Of a stretch of 48,382 nucleotides of DNA, positions 39,788 through 48,382 are shown piece after piece (within the stretch, counting starts at the first letter, position 1; each line of letters starts with the position of its first letter). This DNA comes from Chlorobiaceae bacterium. Its GTDB lineage: Bacteria > Bacteroidota > Ignavibacteria > UBA10030 > SZUA-254. Both the position numbers and the translations under genes were made by a program. The stretch is taken from assembly GCA_013824245.1 (NCBI GenBank), contig PNNN01000072.1, positions 1-48,382 on the forward strand, written 5' to 3'. The notes beneath the pieces are model-generated. The model saw nothing but the letters and a program-made list of their open reading frames with translations. It had not been told where the DNA came from and did no database searches.

Positions 39788-41128
39788 GTGTTTAAAAAAG
39801 TTCTCATAGCGAACAGGGGAGAAATTGCGCTCCGAGTTATTCGTGTATGCCGCGAGCTTGGATTGAAAACAGTTGCTGTTTATTCCGAGGGTGATCGCGA
39901 ATCGTTGCACGTCAAGTTTGCAGATGAAGCTGTTTGCATCGGTCCACCGCCAAGCCGTGAAAGTTATCTTCATATCCCAAGAATTATATCAGCGGCTGAT
40001 ATCACAAATGCAGATGCAATTCATCCAGGTTACGGCTTCCTCGCCGAGAACGCCCAATTTTCTGAAATCTGTCAATCACAAGGAATAAAATTTATCGGTC
40101 CATCTCCCGAGGCAATCGTTGCGATGGGTGATAAAGCGCTTGCCAAAGATACGATGCGCAAAGCCGGCGTACCTGTTGTACCTGGCAGTGATGGAGTTAT
40201 AAGGGATGTGAAAGAAGCTTTAGAAATTGCCAAATCTATCGGTTTTCCGGTGATGGTAAAAGCGACTGCGGGTGGTGGTGGTAAAGGGATGAGAATAGTA
40301 GTTGAAGAAGCTGATTTTGAAAAATTATTCCAGATGGCAAGCAACGAAGCAGGCGCCGCATTCAACAATCCCGATCTGTATATTGAAAAATTTGTAGAGC
40401 AACCAAGGCATATAGAAATACAGGTGTTTGGCGATCAGTATGGTAATGCCATCCATTTGAATGAACGCGATTGCACCATCCAAAGGCGTCATCAAAAACT
40501 TGTTGAAGAATCTCCATCACCGATAGTCGATCCTAAAATGCGTCTTGCGATGGGAACCGCAGCAATTAAAGGCGCCAAAGGAGTGAGGTACGAAGGCGCA
40601 GGGACAATGGAATTTATCGTGGATAAAAACAAAAATTTTTATTTCATGGAGATGAATACCAGAATTCAAGTTGAGCATCCGGTTACCGAGCAGGTTACTG
40701 GCATGGACTTAATTAAGTTGCAAATCGAAATCGCGATGGGAGAAAAACTGCGCAAGAAGGAATTCAAGCCGCGCGGTCATGCAATAGAATGCCGGATAAA
40801 CGCGGAAGATCCGGATCATGATTTCAGACCATCGCCCGGGCAAATTACCGGATTCCACCTTCCCGGTGGATATGGCGTTCGTGTTGACACACATTGTTAC
40901 GCCGGTTATAAAATTCCTCCGTTTTACGATTCGTTGATGGCGAAGTTGATTGTATTCGCTCAAACGCGGGATGAAGCTATAGATAAAATGGCGGGAGCCC
41001 TTGAAGAGTTCACCATCGAAGGCGTTCACACAACAATCCCGTTCCATCGTAAGGTTATGCAGAACAAAGTTTTCCGCAGTGGCATTTATGATACAAGTTT
41101 TATTGAAAAACATTACAACAAAGACTAA
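39788..41128 (+). CDS. accC: Acetyl-CoA carboxylase biotin carboxylase subunit
   Basis: A 446-residue ATP-grasp enzyme that carboxylates the biotin of AccB with bicarbonate and ATP. The biotin-carboxylase N domain ([22 protein letters not shown]), the glycine-rich loop [12 protein letters not shown] (about 158-169), [33 protein letters not shown] and [16 protein letters not shown] are all conserved. The start is GTG at 39788 with a weak upstream A/G-rich site. It shares a strand and close spacing with accB and gcvH. Because it consumes bicarbonate, the carbonic-anhydrase-like gene downstream may support it. Confidence 0.98.
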   Translation: MFKKVLIANRGEIALRVIRVCRELGLKTVAVYSEGDRESLHVKFADEAVCIGPPPSRESYLHIPRIISAADITNADAIHPGYGFLAENAQFSEICQSQGIKFIGPSPEAIVAMGDKALAKDTMRKAGVPVVPGSDGVIRDVKEALEIAKSIGFPVMVKATAGGGGKGMRIVVEEADFEKLFQMASNEAGAAFNNPDLYIEKFVEQPRHIEIQVFGDQYGNAIHLNERDCTIQRRHQKLVEESPSPIVDPKMRLAMGTAAIKGAKGVRYEGAGTMEFIVDKNKNFYFMEMNTRIQVEHPVTEQVTGMDLIKLQIEIAMGEKLRKKEFKPRGHAIECRINAEDPDHDFRPSPGQITGFHLPGGYGVRVDTHCYAGYKIPPFYDSLMAKLIVFAQTRDEAIDKMAGALEEFTIEGVHTTIPFHRKVMQNKVFRSGIYDTSFIEKHYNKD

Positions 41129-41151
41129 CTAAATTTTCAGAGGTGATTCTT

Positions 41152-41532
41152 ATGACGTTTCCAGAAAATCTAAAATACACGAAAGATCACGAATGGATTC
41201 GTGTTGAAGGAGATACCGGTATTGTCGGTATCACCGAATATGCTCAAGGTGAACTTGGCGATGTTGTTTTCGTGGAGTTGCCGCAAATCGGGAAACAGGT
41301 GAACAATGGTGATAGTTTTGGAACCATTGAAGCGGTCAAAGCGGTTTCTGACCTTTTTGCACCCATTACCGGTGAGGTAGCGGAAATCAACATAGAACTT
41401 GAGAAAGCCCCAGAGCTTGTTAACAAAGATCCATACGGCAAAGGATGGATGTTAAAATTGAAGATTACCAACAAATCGGAATTAGATGGGTTGCTCGATG
41501 CGAAAGCGTATCGGGAATTAATCGGCAAATAA
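41152..41532 (+). CDS. gcvH: Glycine cleavage system H protein
   Basis: A 126-residue lipoyl carrier of the glycine cleavage complex that shuttles the aminomethyl group between P, T and L proteins. The hybrid motif with the lipoylated lysine K63 is in [20 protein letters not shown]; the N-terminal [13 protein letters not shown] is typical. AGGTGA 6 nt before the ATG at 41152 supports this start over an upstream GTG at 41143. It is 23 bp after accC, and the carbonic-anhydrase-like gene and gcvP follow; gcvT is not in the window. Confidence 0.97.
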   Translation: MTFPENLKYTKDHEWIRVEGDTGIVGITEYAQGELGDVVFVELPQIGKQVNNGDSFGTIEAVKAVSDLFAPITGEVAEINIELEKAPELVNKDPYGKGWMLKLKITNKSELDGLLDAKAYRELIGK

Positions 41533-41547
41533 CATTAATCACCACTT

Positions 41548-42099
41548 GTGAATCGGCTGGTAAAAATAATTTCAAGAGAAGATATCTTCCCAGAGTACAG
41601 AAATAGCCCGATAGATCTTCTTTTACAATATCATAATCTTGGCTTACCATTTGAAAACGTAACCAATGCACAAATGTTGATTGGAATGTGCATGGACAAC
41701 AGAAAGTATCTTCGTATTCCAGACAATTTTGCATTTATAATTCGTACCGGAGGTGCGAATCTCCGTTACAGCGAATTCAAGATTTCTTATGCTATTTCGG
41801 TGGGTGAAGTTTCTTCATTAGCACTTATCGCTCACAATCGATGCGGTATGGTAAATATCATAGAACGAAAAAATCAATTTGTGCAGGGTTTGATAGATAG
41901 AGCCGGATGGGACAGGATTTCTGCCGAAGAACATTTTCGTCAATACTCACCGATGTTTGAGATTGGAAATGAAATTGATTTTTTGTTAAGCGAGGTAAAT
42001 CGCCTTCGTCTTCGCTATCCAAAAATCCTGATGGCACCGCTTTACTACAACGTTGATGACAACCTTCTTTATCTGGTTAAGGAGGGAAGAAACACTTGA
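41548..42099 (+). CDS. Beta-carbonic-anhydrase-like protein
   Basis: A 183-residue cytoplasmic protein with the main marks of beta-class carbonic anhydrases, which interconvert CO2 and bicarbonate. C48-x-D50-x-R52 in GMCMDNRKYL matches the CxDxR zinc/catalytic motif; FAFIIRTGGANLR matches 'viRNAGn'; H96-x-x-C99 in LIAHNRCGMV gives the other two zinc ligands. GTG at 41548, 15 bp after gcvH, is the likely start. Its placement between gcvH and gcvP and downstream of accBC suggests a role in supplying bicarbonate to AccC or handling glycine-cleavage CO2. The divergence from typical enzymes leaves room for another activity. Confidence 0.75.
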   Translation: MNRLVKIISREDIFPEYRNSPIDLLLQYHNLGLPFENVTNAQMLIGMCMDNRKYLRIPDNFAFIIRTGGANLRYSEFKISYAISVGEVSSLALIAHNRCGMVNIIERKNQFVQGLIDRAGWDRISAEEHFRQYSPMFEIGNEIDFLLSEVNRLRLRYPKILMAPLYYNVDDNLLYLVKEGRNT

Positions 42100-42206
42100 T
42101 GAGTGCATCGGGTTTTTCTCAATTAAATCGTGCAACCATTTTGCTTTTTTATTTTCCAATCTATTTTTTAAAACTTATCCTGAACAATTTAGCCCAATGA
42201 ATATTT

Positions 42207-45080
42207 ATGTCAGATCAAATTAATTATAAAGAATTATTCTCAGACCGGCACAACGGTCCAGATCAAAAAGAAATCGACTTAATGCTGACGGAAGTCGGTG
42301 CTCGCTCACTCGATGATTTCATTGATAGCGTGATACCGAAACAGATCCGATCTTCACGTCCGTTAAAATTAAAGAATCCCTCGTCGGAACTTGAAACTTT
42401 AAACGAGTTGAAAGCAATAGGTTCTCAAAATCACATTTATCGCTCACTAATCGGCATGGGATTTTCCGATACAATTACCCCATCGATAATTCAAAGAAAT
42501 ATTCTTGAAAGTCCGGGATGGTACACGCAATACACCCCGTATCAGGCAGAAATTGCTCAAGGAAGGATGGAAGCTCTTCTCAATTATCAAACGATGATTT
42601 TAGATTTGACTTCCATGCAAATTGCAAATGCCTCGCTGCTTGATGAGGCAACTGCTGCTGCAGAGGCGATGACGATGTTTTACCTTGTCAAAGGAAAACC
42701 GGATGGTGGAATATTTTTTATATCTGATGAATGTCATCCGCAGAATATCGAAGTGGTTCGAACACGGGCAAAACCGTTCGGCATTAAAATCGTTTTGGGG
42801 GATTGGAAAAAATTTGAATTTTCATCAAAAGTATTTGGAGCATTTTTACAATACCCGACAACGGACGGAGCGATCCATAACTATAAATCGTTTTGCGATA
42901 AAGCTCACGCAGCCGGTGCGTTTGTTGTAGTTGCTGCGGATATTCTTAGTTTAACGCTTCTAACACCCCCCGGAGAATTCGGTGCCGATTGTGCCGTCGG
43001 ATCTACACAACGGTTCGGCGTGCCCCTTATGTATGGCGGACCTCACGCGGCCTATTTCACTACCAAAGAAGAATTTAAACGATTCATCCCGGGACGGATC
43101 ATCGGTGTCTCGGTTGATTCACGCGGTGAGCGTGCTTTACGCATGGCACTGCAAACACGCGAGCAGCACATCCGCCGTGAAAAAGCCTCGTCGAATATTT
43201 GCACTTCACAGGTACTTCTTGCAATCATGGCAAGTATGTATGCAGTCTATCATGGTCCGAAAAGAATCAAAGCTATCGCAGAACGAATCCATAATCTCAC
43301 CAAAGTGCTAGCGGGTGGATTGAAGCATCTTGGGTATAAAATTATTCACGATGATTATTTCGATACGCTCCACATTGGGTGCGATAGAGAAATGAAATTG
43401 TATCTGGAACCGGCTCTGCATTCTCAAAAAATCAACCTTCGCTGGTTCGATGATTGTTCGTGTGGGATCTCTCTGGATGAAATTTCTAACATCGACGAAG
43501 TCGATTCATTGCTCAAGATATTTGCCCATAAGAAATCAATTGAGCTTGACGCGCATAAAATATTCGAAAAAGAAGCAGGTGGATACAACGGTAAGATGAA
43601 ACGGACTTCCGCTTATCTTAAACATCCGGTTTTCAACACGCATCATTCTGAAACAGAGATGCTGAGATATATTCGTTCACTCGAATCGAAAGACTTGTCA
43701 CTCACATTCAGCATGATCCCACTTGGTTCCTGCACAATGAAATTGAACGCAACCACAGAGTTGCTGCCGGTTAGTTGGCGTGAATTTAGTTCGCTTCATC
43801 CGTTCGCACCCGTTGAACAGGCAAAAGGGTATCATCAATTATTCCAAAAGCTCGAAGCGATGCTGAAAGAAATCACCGGCTTCGATGCGATTTCATTCCA
43901 GCCGAATTCCGGTGCACAAGGTGAATATGCTGGCTTGCTTGTAATAAGAGCGTATCAGGAAAATAGAGGACAAGCACACAGAAATGTTTGCTTGATCCCG
44001 TCATCAGCACACGGTACAAATCCTGCAAGCGCAGTTATGGCAGGGATGGATGTGGTTGTTGTGAAAGCTACGAGCGATGGTTCAATAGATATAAAAGATT
44101 TAGAAGAGAAGGCAAAACTGCACAAAGATAAACTTGCCGCATTGATGGTGACATATCCATCTACGCACGGCGTGTTCGAGGAAGGAATCAAAAATATCTG
44201 CCGCATCGTTCACGAAGGCGGCGGACAGGTATATATGGATGGCGCAAACATGAACGCGCAAGTTGGCTATTGCAGGCCTCAAGAATTAGGCGCAGATGTT
44301 TGTCATTTGAATCTGCATAAAACTTTTGCTATTCCGCACGGCGGTGGCGGACCCGGTGTTGGTCCAATTGGTGTTGCAAAACATCTCATACCTTTCCTTC
44401 CAACTCATCCGGTCATTCCAATTAATGGCGGCAAAGGAATCGGTCCGGTTGCGGCGGCGCCTTGGGGTAGCGCGGGAGTTCTTGCGATCTCATGGGCTTA
44501 CATCAGAATGATGGGAGCCGATGGATTGAAACGTGCGACTGAAATCGCAATCCTCAATGCAAACTATATGGCGGCGAGATTAAAAAACTATTATCCGATT
44601 GTTTACACAGGTATGAACGGAAGAGTTGCACACGAGTTCATTATCGATCTGCGGCAAATCAAAGCAAGCGCCGATATTGAAGTGGAAGATGTTGCAAAAC
44701 GGTTGATAGATTACGGTTTCCATGCGCCAACTACATCCTTCCCTGTCGCGGGTACACTGATGATTGAGCCGACTGAAAGTGAATCGAAGGAAGAGCTTGA
44801 CAGATATTGCGATGCTCTGATTGCAATCCGAAAGGAAGTAGAAGAAGTCGAAACAGGAAAAGCCGATAAAGTAAATAACGTTCTTAAGAACGCTCCCCAC
44901 ACTGCCGATATTGTGGTTGCAGATAATTGGAAGTTTCCTTACTCACGTGAGAAAGCTGCTTATCCTACACAGTGGACACGAGAAAGAAAATTCTGGGTTC
45001 CCGTCGGACGTGTGAATAATGTTCAAGGCGACCGCAATCTAATTTGTGCATGTCCGCCTGTCGAATCATATCTTGATTAA
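42207..45080 (+). CDS. gcvP: Glycine dehydrogenase (decarboxylating), P protein
   Basis: A 957-residue single-chain P protein that decarboxylates glycine with PLP and passes the aminomethyl group to GcvH. Both halves are present: the P1-like N-terminal half ([33 protein letters not shown]) and the P2-like half with the PLP lysine K705 in [19 protein letters not shown]. The C-terminus [25 protein letters not shown] is standard. Fused P proteins are usual outside organisms with split GcvPA/PB. Remarkably, its last 30 codons recur as a diverged copy at 45733-45837. Confidence 0.97.
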   Translation: MSDQINYKELFSDRHNGPDQKEIDLMLTEVGARSLDDFIDSVIPKQIRSSRPLKLKNPSSELETLNELKAIGSQNHIYRSLIGMGFSDTITPSIIQRNILESPGWYTQYTPYQAEIAQGRMEALLNYQTMILDLTSMQIANASLLDEATAAAEAMTMFYLVKGKPDGGIFFISDECHPQNIEVVRTRAKPFGIKIVLGDWKKFEFSSKVFGAFLQYPTTDGAIHNYKSFCDKAHAAGAFVVVAADILSLTLLTPPGEFGADCAVGSTQRFGVPLMYGGPHAAYFTTKEEFKRFIPGRIIGVSVDSRGERALRMALQTREQHIRREKASSNICTSQVLLAIMASMYAVYHGPKRIKAIAERIHNLTKVLAGGLKHLGYKIIHDDYFDTLHIGCDREMKLYLEPALHSQKINLRWFDDCSCGISLDEISNIDEVDSLLKIFAHKKSIELDAHKIFEKEAGGYNGKMKRTSAYLKHPVFNTHHSETEMLRYIRSLESKDLSLTFSMIPLGSCTMKLNATTELLPVSWREFSSLHPFAPVEQAKGYHQLFQKLEAMLKEITGFDAISFQPNSGAQGEYAGLLVIRAYQENRGQAHRNVCLIPSSAHGTNPASAVMAGMDVVVVKATSDGSIDIKDLEEKAKLHKDKLAALMVTYPSTHGVFEEGIKNICRIVHEGGGQVYMDGANMNAQVGYCRPQELGADVCHLNLHKTFAIPHGGGGPGVGPIGVAKHLIPFLPTHPVIPINGGKGIGPVAAAPWGSAGVLAISWAYIRMMGADGLKRATEIAILNANYMAARLKNYYPIVYTGMNGRVAHEFIIDLRQIKASADIEVEDVAKRLIDYGFHAPTTSFPVAGTLMIEPTESESKEELDRYCDALIAIRKEVEEVETGKADKVNNVLKNAPHTADIVVADNWKFPYSREKAAYPTQWTRERKFWVPVGRVNNVQGDRNLICACPPVESYLD

Positions 45081-45139
45081 AAGATTTAAACATGGAAATT
45101 ATTCAATCGGTGGTGATGGGCTATATTTAATTAGCGAAT

Positions 45140-45168
45140 TTGAATTTGATTTGTAAATTGACTATCAT
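45140..45168 (+). promoter_or_regulatory. Promoter for the DUF4258-like/DUF2283 pair
   Basis: -35 TTGAAT (45140-45145), 17-nt spacer, -10 TATCAT (45163-45168). The predicted start point (about 45174) coincides with the first ATG, so the transcript may be leaderless. Confidence 0.45.
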
Positions 45169-45173
45169 TTGAA

Positions 45174-45494
45174 ATGATGACTGAGGAAGTAATTTTTAGC
45201 GTAGTTACACAATTAGATTTTTCAGTTTCGATTTCACGGAGTCGATGGGATTTAATAACCAAAACCAAACATCCGGTAATGACTGGTAAAGAAAATACAG
45301 TAAAGGATGTGCTACAATTTCCAGACGAGATTCGGCGGAGTCGGAATGATTCTTCGGTCTACCTCTTCTATAAATTAGAACACTCAGGTCGTTGGATTTG
45401 TGTAGTTGTTAAGAGGATGAATAATAATGGCTTTATAATCACCGCATATCCAACGGATAAGATTAAAGAAGGAGATAAAATATGGAACAAGTAA
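45174..45494 (+). CDS. Probable toxin, DUF4258/PBECR-like
   Basis: A 106-residue protein with the pattern of small RelE-superfold ribonuclease-like proteins (DUF4258 or PBECR class): an N-terminal beta-strand and RSRWDLITKTKHPVMTGKENTVKDVLQFPDEIRRS, then SSVYLFYKLEHSGRWICVVVKR and [21 protein letters not shown]. The His in KHP and the C-terminal GFIITAY are the most conserved features of such families. Its end overlaps by 13 bp the start of a DUF2283 gene, a typical antitoxin partner, hence the toxin call. Two ATGs (45174, 45177) are possible starts. Catalysis is not proven. Confidence 0.7.
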   Translation: MMTEEVIFSVVTQLDFSVSISRSRWDLITKTKHPVMTGKENTVKDVLQFPDEIRRSRNDSSVYLFYKLEHSGRWICVVVKRMNNNGFIITAYPTDKIKEGDKIWNK

Positions 45495-45694
45495 AAGTTT
45501 ATTACGATCATGTGGGAAATACGATAACTGTTTGGCTCGGTGATCCTAAAGAAGAACACTTATGTGAAGAGATTGGCGATGATGTGATCTTGATGAAAGA
45601 TAAAGCGGGCAAGGTGATTGGTTTTGAGAAAATCAATTTCAAGGTGCCTGCCGAAGAACAGATGCGGATCGCGTTTGAAGCTGTGCATGAGTAA
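45482..45694 (+). CDS. DUF2283 family antitoxin
   Basis: A 70-residue DUF2283 protein: [19 protein letters not shown] at the N-terminus and [21 protein letters not shown] match the family pattern. DUF2283 genes are regularly found after DUF4258-type toxin genes and are thought to neutralise them. GGAG 7-8 nt upstream lies within the toxin gene, and the two frames overlap by 13 bp, so they are translationally coupled. The pair sits between gcvP and a duplicated gcvP tail. Confidence 0.85.
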   Translation: MEQVKVYYDHVGNTITVWLGDPKEEHLCEEIGDDVILMKDKAGKVIGFEKINFKVPAEEQMRIAFEAVHE

Positions 45695-45732
45695 TGAATT
45701 ACTTGAAGGAAAGTGCGACTCACTTAAAAATT

Positions 45733-45837
45733 AAATTCTGGGTGTCGGTCGGACGTGTAAATAATGTTCAGGGCGACCGCAATCTGATTTGTGCTTGCCC
45801 GCCTATAGAAGATTATATCGAATCGGATAAAAAATAA
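45733..45837 (+). pseudogene. Diverged copy of the gcvP 3' end
   Basis: Thirty-five codons reading [18 protein letters not shown] and onward to [12 protein letters not shown] with a TAA at 45835-45837. It is clearly the C-terminus of a P protein, matching 44988-45080. Most nucleotide differences from the intact gcvP are synonymous (for example GTT/GTG, CAA/CAG, CTA/CTG, GCA/GCT, TGT/TGC), so it came from a functional but diverged gcvP rather than a fresh tandem duplication. There is no start codon or upstream part. Between 45695 and 45926 nothing else was seen. Confidence 0.9.
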
Positions 45838-45926
45838 ATAAATGAAATTAGTCGACACATTGCATCTGGTGCAATTATTAAGACCAATGAACAGCATTGT
45901 CCGTCCAATGGCCGAGATATCCAGGT

Positions 45927-46499
45927 ATGACGGACGATAAGAAAATTTCCAAATCTTTGCCTGATCGAAGTACTGGAGATAAATTAGCCCTTGAGCTTCG
46001 TGAGCTTCTCGGTGAGTTTGTTATTAGATTTAATTCGCTTGAATCTTCTTTGTTATTTTCTATACATTATCTCGGCGTAAGAAATTATCCCCTTACCTTG
46101 TGTTTATTGGGCGGGGCTGATTTTACTGTTCTATTAGAGAAATTGACGAACATTGTCCATTACACTGTTCGAGAAAAAGAAATCCTCTCCGAATACTCGG
46201 ATGTAAAAGAAGCGCTCGTGTCTATCAATAAGGCGAGAAATGAATTTATCCATACGCATGATTGGACGCTCAGAGATAACAAGATTATCAGAATCAAACC
46301 TAAACGACAAATCGGTCAATCCGATGGTAAATATTATACCCATGAAGCGAACTTCGACATCAATCGGCTGAGAAAACTTCCAAAAGAAGTTAGTAATGCG
46401 CGAGAGAAGTTGACTGCTTTCATTGACAAACACCAAGAAATATTTTTTAAGAAATTGGTGGAAAATTATGATGACCCCGACCCACAAAAAACAAAATAA
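45927..46499 (+). CDS. HEPN-like protein
   Basis: A 190-residue mostly helical protein. Paired helices (LALELRELLGEFVIRFNSLESSL ... DVKEALVSINKARNEFIHTHDW) end in R104-x4-H109 (RNEFIH), the Rx4-6H signature of HEPN nucleases and HEPN-like toxins. The rest (KPKRQIGQSDGKYY, helical C-terminus) shows no other domain. The frame is also open from TTG at 45897; ATG 45927 is preferred, although its ribosome-binding site is weak. The 3' end overlaps the start of a 50-residue gene, giving a three-gene unit. A role in defence or RNA cleavage is inferred from the motif and neighbourhood. Confidence 0.6.
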   Translation: MTDDKKISKSLPDRSTGDKLALELRELLGEFVIRFNSLESSLLFSIHYLGVRNYPLTLCLLGGADFTVLLEKLTNIVHYTVREKEILSEYSDVKEALVSINKARNEFIHTHDWTLRDNKIIRIKPKRQIGQSDGKYYTHEANFDINRLRKLPKEVSNAREKLTAFIDKHQEIFFKKLVENYDDPDPQKTK

Positions 46500-46620
46500 A
46501 TCTCGAAAGAGTAGAAAATTCGATCCACCTCTCAAGCTCGATATTAGTTTTGAGGAGGCGTTAAAGCGTCTTGCACATACTAAGCCAACCGCGAAAAAAC
46601 ATTGTGGGGATAATCTATGA
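46468..46620 (+). CDS. Small basic protein (50 aa) with LKLDISFEEALKRL motif
   Basis: Fifty residues: a strongly basic N-terminus (HKKQNKSRKSRKF) followed by DPPLKLDISFEEALKRLAHTKP, a motif seen in a class of very short bacterial proteins of unknown function that often accompany accessory genes. The start ATG (46468, or 46471) has GGTGG 6 nt upstream and lies inside the HEPN-like gene in another frame. The frame is open from 46423, but that part has no ribosome-binding site. Its stop overlaps the next start in an ATGA arrangement. It may be a regulator or antitoxin of the unit. Confidence 0.65.
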   Translation: MMTPTHKKQNKSRKSRKFDPPLKLDISFEEALKRLAHTKPTAKKHCGDNL

Positions 46621-46874
46621 CCAACGAAGAGGATCAAAAACAAAAAGAAGCACTTGCTAAAAAAATGAGCAATTATGAATTGCAGAAAGCGTTGGAATCT
46701 CAAACTCATTCGGGAGATTGGCATAAGACTGCTCTAAAAGAAATTCTTAGAAGGAAGGAAGAGAAAGATAAGAAAGATGATCACCGTCAGAGCCGAATAG
46801 AATATTATACTTTCGTAATCCTCATACTGACGATTTTTCTTGCCGTACTTGCCCTCAGAGAGTGTTTTCATTAG
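46617..46874 (+). CDS. Small protein with C-terminal membrane anchor
   Basis: Eighty-five residues. The first 60 are highly charged and helical (EDQKQKEALAKKMSNYELQKALE, KEILRRKEEKDKKDDHRQSR), and the last 25 form one membrane segment (YYTFVILILTIFLAVLALREC). So it is a tail-anchored protein with a cytoplasmic charged domain. It overlaps the 50-residue gene by 4 bp (ATGA) and closes the HEPN-like unit. No family was recognised; membrane effectors of this shape occur in defence systems, but this is only suggestive. Confidence 0.65.
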   Translation: MTNEEDQKQKEALAKKMSNYELQKALESQTHSGDWHKTALKEILRRKEEKDKKDDHRQSRIEYYTFVILILTIFLAVLALRECFH

Positions 46875-46948
46875 TGATCTGTACATAGGAAATATTAAAA
46901 TCCAAAGTCTAATGCAATTAATCATAACACTATTATCGAGATATTAAA

Positions 46949-48271
46949 ATGAGACAAATTCGTATTCTTTTCTTCTTTCTCCTTTGCTTAAACATATCTT
47001 TTGCACAAGAACTTGAACCAGAACAACTCTATAAAAAAGTTTTACCTTCAGTTATGACTTTGAAGGTCAAGGAGATTAACGGTGACTCTAGGATTGGTAC
47101 CGCTTTTATGACAATCAAAGATGGTATCGCTGCAACTGCATGGCATGTGATTGAGGATGCAAGTAGTGTGACAGCAAAATTTTCCTCTGGGGAAGAGTTT
47201 GATGTCTCCGGTGTGATAGATATAGATGAAGAAAGAGATATTGCTCTTATTCTTGTTAAAGGTTTTAGGCGACCCTTACTTAAATTAAGTGACAAAAATC
47301 CTAAAGTTGGAATGAAGGTTTATGTTATCGGTACACCCAAAGGACTTGAGTTTTCGATGAGTGATGGTATTGTCAGCCAGATCCGAATGATTGACACTGC
47401 AAAGTTATATCAATTCACATGTCCCGCTTCACCGGGAAATAGTGGAAGTCCTCTTTTGAATTCAAAGGGGGAAGTAATTGGAATTGTGAGTAGACAAATA
47501 AGTGAAGGACAAAATCTCAACTTTGCTACACCAGCAGACTATATTTTGGGACTAGCTACGTCTAATCCAGCAACACCGTTCATAATCTCTAGTTTATTTC
47601 CTCAAAAGCTTGAAAACATTCTCAAAAAACATTATGAGGCGCGGGGCGGATTGAAGAACATCAAAGCTGTTCAAACAATTCAAACGACCGGCAAGATTAC
47701 GATGATGGGAAAAGATTATCCAACAACCATCTACCAGAAACGCTCCGGTGGTTTTCGCTCGGATATGGTGATGGGTAAAGCTAACATAGTTCAGGCATAC
47801 GATGGTAAAATCGGTTGGCAGATTATTCCGATGGCGGGAACATTGGACCCGATAGATATGAAAGAGCAAGAATTGCAGAGCATAAAAGAACAAGCCGATC
47901 TGGATGGATTTCTGGTCGATTGGAAAGATAAGAATTATAGACTTGAACTCGTAGGAAAAGAAAAGATCGACGAGAAGCCGGTTTACCACATCAAGGTAAT
48001 CCGCCAAGATACAACCGAACACCATATTTACCTCGATGCTAAAACATATCTGCCCGTTCAAGAGACGGAGAAGATGAAAATGATGGGTAAAGAAACCGAA
48101 ATTGTTACCTCTCTCGGCGATTACCGGAAAGTGGATAAGCTAATGATGCCGTTTTCTCAGGAAGTTGGCGGAGCGATGCCGCAAAAAATTAAGTTTGATA
48201 AAATAATTTTCAATGAGGAGATTCCAGATTCGATTTTTGTAAAACCGGCAGCAAAAAATGATTTAAGATAA
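46949..48271 (+). CDS. Exported trypsin-like serine protease fused to LolA-like domain
   Basis: A 440-residue protein with a signal peptide (1-19, ending SFA, then QELE). Residues about 25-210 form a trypsin-like (S1C/DegP-type) protease with H66 (TAWHVI), D97 (ERDIAL) and S165 (SPGNSGSPL) as an intact triad; no PDZ domain follows. Residues about 225-435 (YEARGGLKNIKAVQTIQTTGKI ... YLDAKTYLPVQETEKMKMMGKETEIVTSLGDYRKVDKLMMPFSQEV) are beta-rich and resemble the LolA/LppX-like outer-membrane lipoprotein-sorting fold. It would act in the periplasm. The fusion of both parts is unusual. A terminator follows. Confidence 0.88.
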   Translation: MRQIRILFFFLLCLNISFAQELEPEQLYKKVLPSVMTLKVKEINGDSRIGTAFMTIKDGIAATAWHVIEDASSVTAKFSSGEEFDVSGVIDIDEERDIALILVKGFRRPLLKLSDKNPKVGMKVYVIGTPKGLEFSMSDGIVSQIRMIDTAKLYQFTCPASPGNSGSPLLNSKGEVIGIVSRQISEGQNLNFATPADYILGLATSNPATPFIISSLFPQKLENILKKHYEARGGLKNIKAVQTIQTTGKITMMGKDYPTTIYQKRSGGFRSDMVMGKANIVQAYDGKIGWQIIPMAGTLDPIDMKEQELQSIKEQADLDGFLVDWKDKNYRLELVGKEKIDEKPVYHIKVIRQDTTEHHIYLDAKTYLPVQETEKMKMMGKETEIVTSLGDYRKVDKLMMPFSQEVGGAMPQKIKFDKIIFNEEIPDSIFVKPAAKNDLR

Positions 48272-48289
48272 TTTAAGAAATTATTTTTC

Positions 48290-48325
48290 AAAGCCCATTC
48301 TGATGAAAGTCAGTGTGGGCTTTTT
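48290..48325 (+). terminator. Rho-independent terminator
   Basis: AAAGCCCA (48290-48297) pairs with TGGGCTTT (48316-48323), with CTGA/TCAG pairing inside, and a T-run follows. Downstream of it to the window end nothing was seen. Confidence 0.85.
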
Positions 48326-48382
48326 ATTGATGAGAAGGGTAGAAGGGGTGTGGCGATTAGTTAATAAGAGACATCTGAAAAA

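Noticed and set aside
46134-46724. Open frame of 196 codons on the minus strand
   Set aside because: It is antisense to the HEPN-like and small genes, which overlap each other in an operon-like way and have ribosome-binding sites; the antisense product is a run of Phe/Leu-rich sequence without a domain.

Overview
The window looks like a chromosomal stretch from a member of the Bacteroidota/Chlorobiota/Ignavibacteriota side of the bacterial tree. The main pointers are a secreted protein ending in a type IX secretion (T9SS) sorting domain with the NYPNPFNPST motif typical of Ignavibacteria and relatives, several secreted peptidases with short 'FAQ'-type signal peptides, a glycine-rich RRM protein, a cold-shock protein, a DUF4296-like lipoprotein, moderately AT-rich DNA by eye, and a mixture of genes with and without Shine-Dalgarno sequences. 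No rRNA, tRNA, CRISPR array or complete insertion sequence was found. The exact phylum is an inference.

Layout. 0.3-5.4 kb: corA, an Smr-like/TSUP pair, an M49-type peptidase and two single-domain response regulators, with two short repeat-rich intergenic spots. 5.6-9.2 kb: a structured intergenic region, then a secreted metallo-beta-lactamase-fold/Fn3/T9SS protein and a barrel-like envelope protein, each closed by nearly the same terminator. 9.3-14.5 kb: an accessory island with a four-gene operon of very small proteins ending in a SinR/Cas2-like protein, a TPR-metallo-beta-lactamase fusion, and an AbiE type toxin-antitoxin pair. The AbiE pair is bracketed by a 30-bp direct repeat that copies the first codons of the next gene. 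14.5-31.9 kb: housekeeping and envelope genes (HEAT-like protein, Dcp peptidase, PGPGW protein, cold-shock protein, ilvE, serine hydrolase, RRM protein, DUF418 protein, S9 peptidase, valS, M23 peptidase, FAH-family enzyme). 32.0-38.5 kb: purM translationally coupled to a GAF histidine kinase, an OPA-type MFS transporter, and a DUF47-Pit phosphate transport pair. 38.7-45.1 kb: efp-accB-accC-gcvH-(beta-carbonic-anhydrase-like)-gcvP, a co-directional cluster joining CO2/bicarbonate-using and CO2-releasing enzymes. 45.2-46.9 kb: a second accessory patch with a DUF4258-like/DUF2283 toxin-antitoxin pair, a duplicated gcvP 3' end, and a HEPN-like gene followed by two overlapping small genes. 46.9-48.3 kb: a secreted trypsin-like protease fused to a LolA-like domain.

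The most interesting signals are the two toxin-antitoxin modules that each sit between duplicated pieces of a neighbouring host gene (the 5' end of the HEAT-like gene, the 3' end of gcvP); the unannotated four-gene small-protein operon at 9290-10121; the HEPN/small/transmembrane operon at 45927-46874; the carbonic-anhydrase-like gene inside the acc/gcv cluster; an EF-P with Asn where Lys or Arg normally carries the modification; and a set of folded intergenic elements (5641-5800, 5895-5950, 21634-21670). All functions are read from sequence motifs; no database search was possible.
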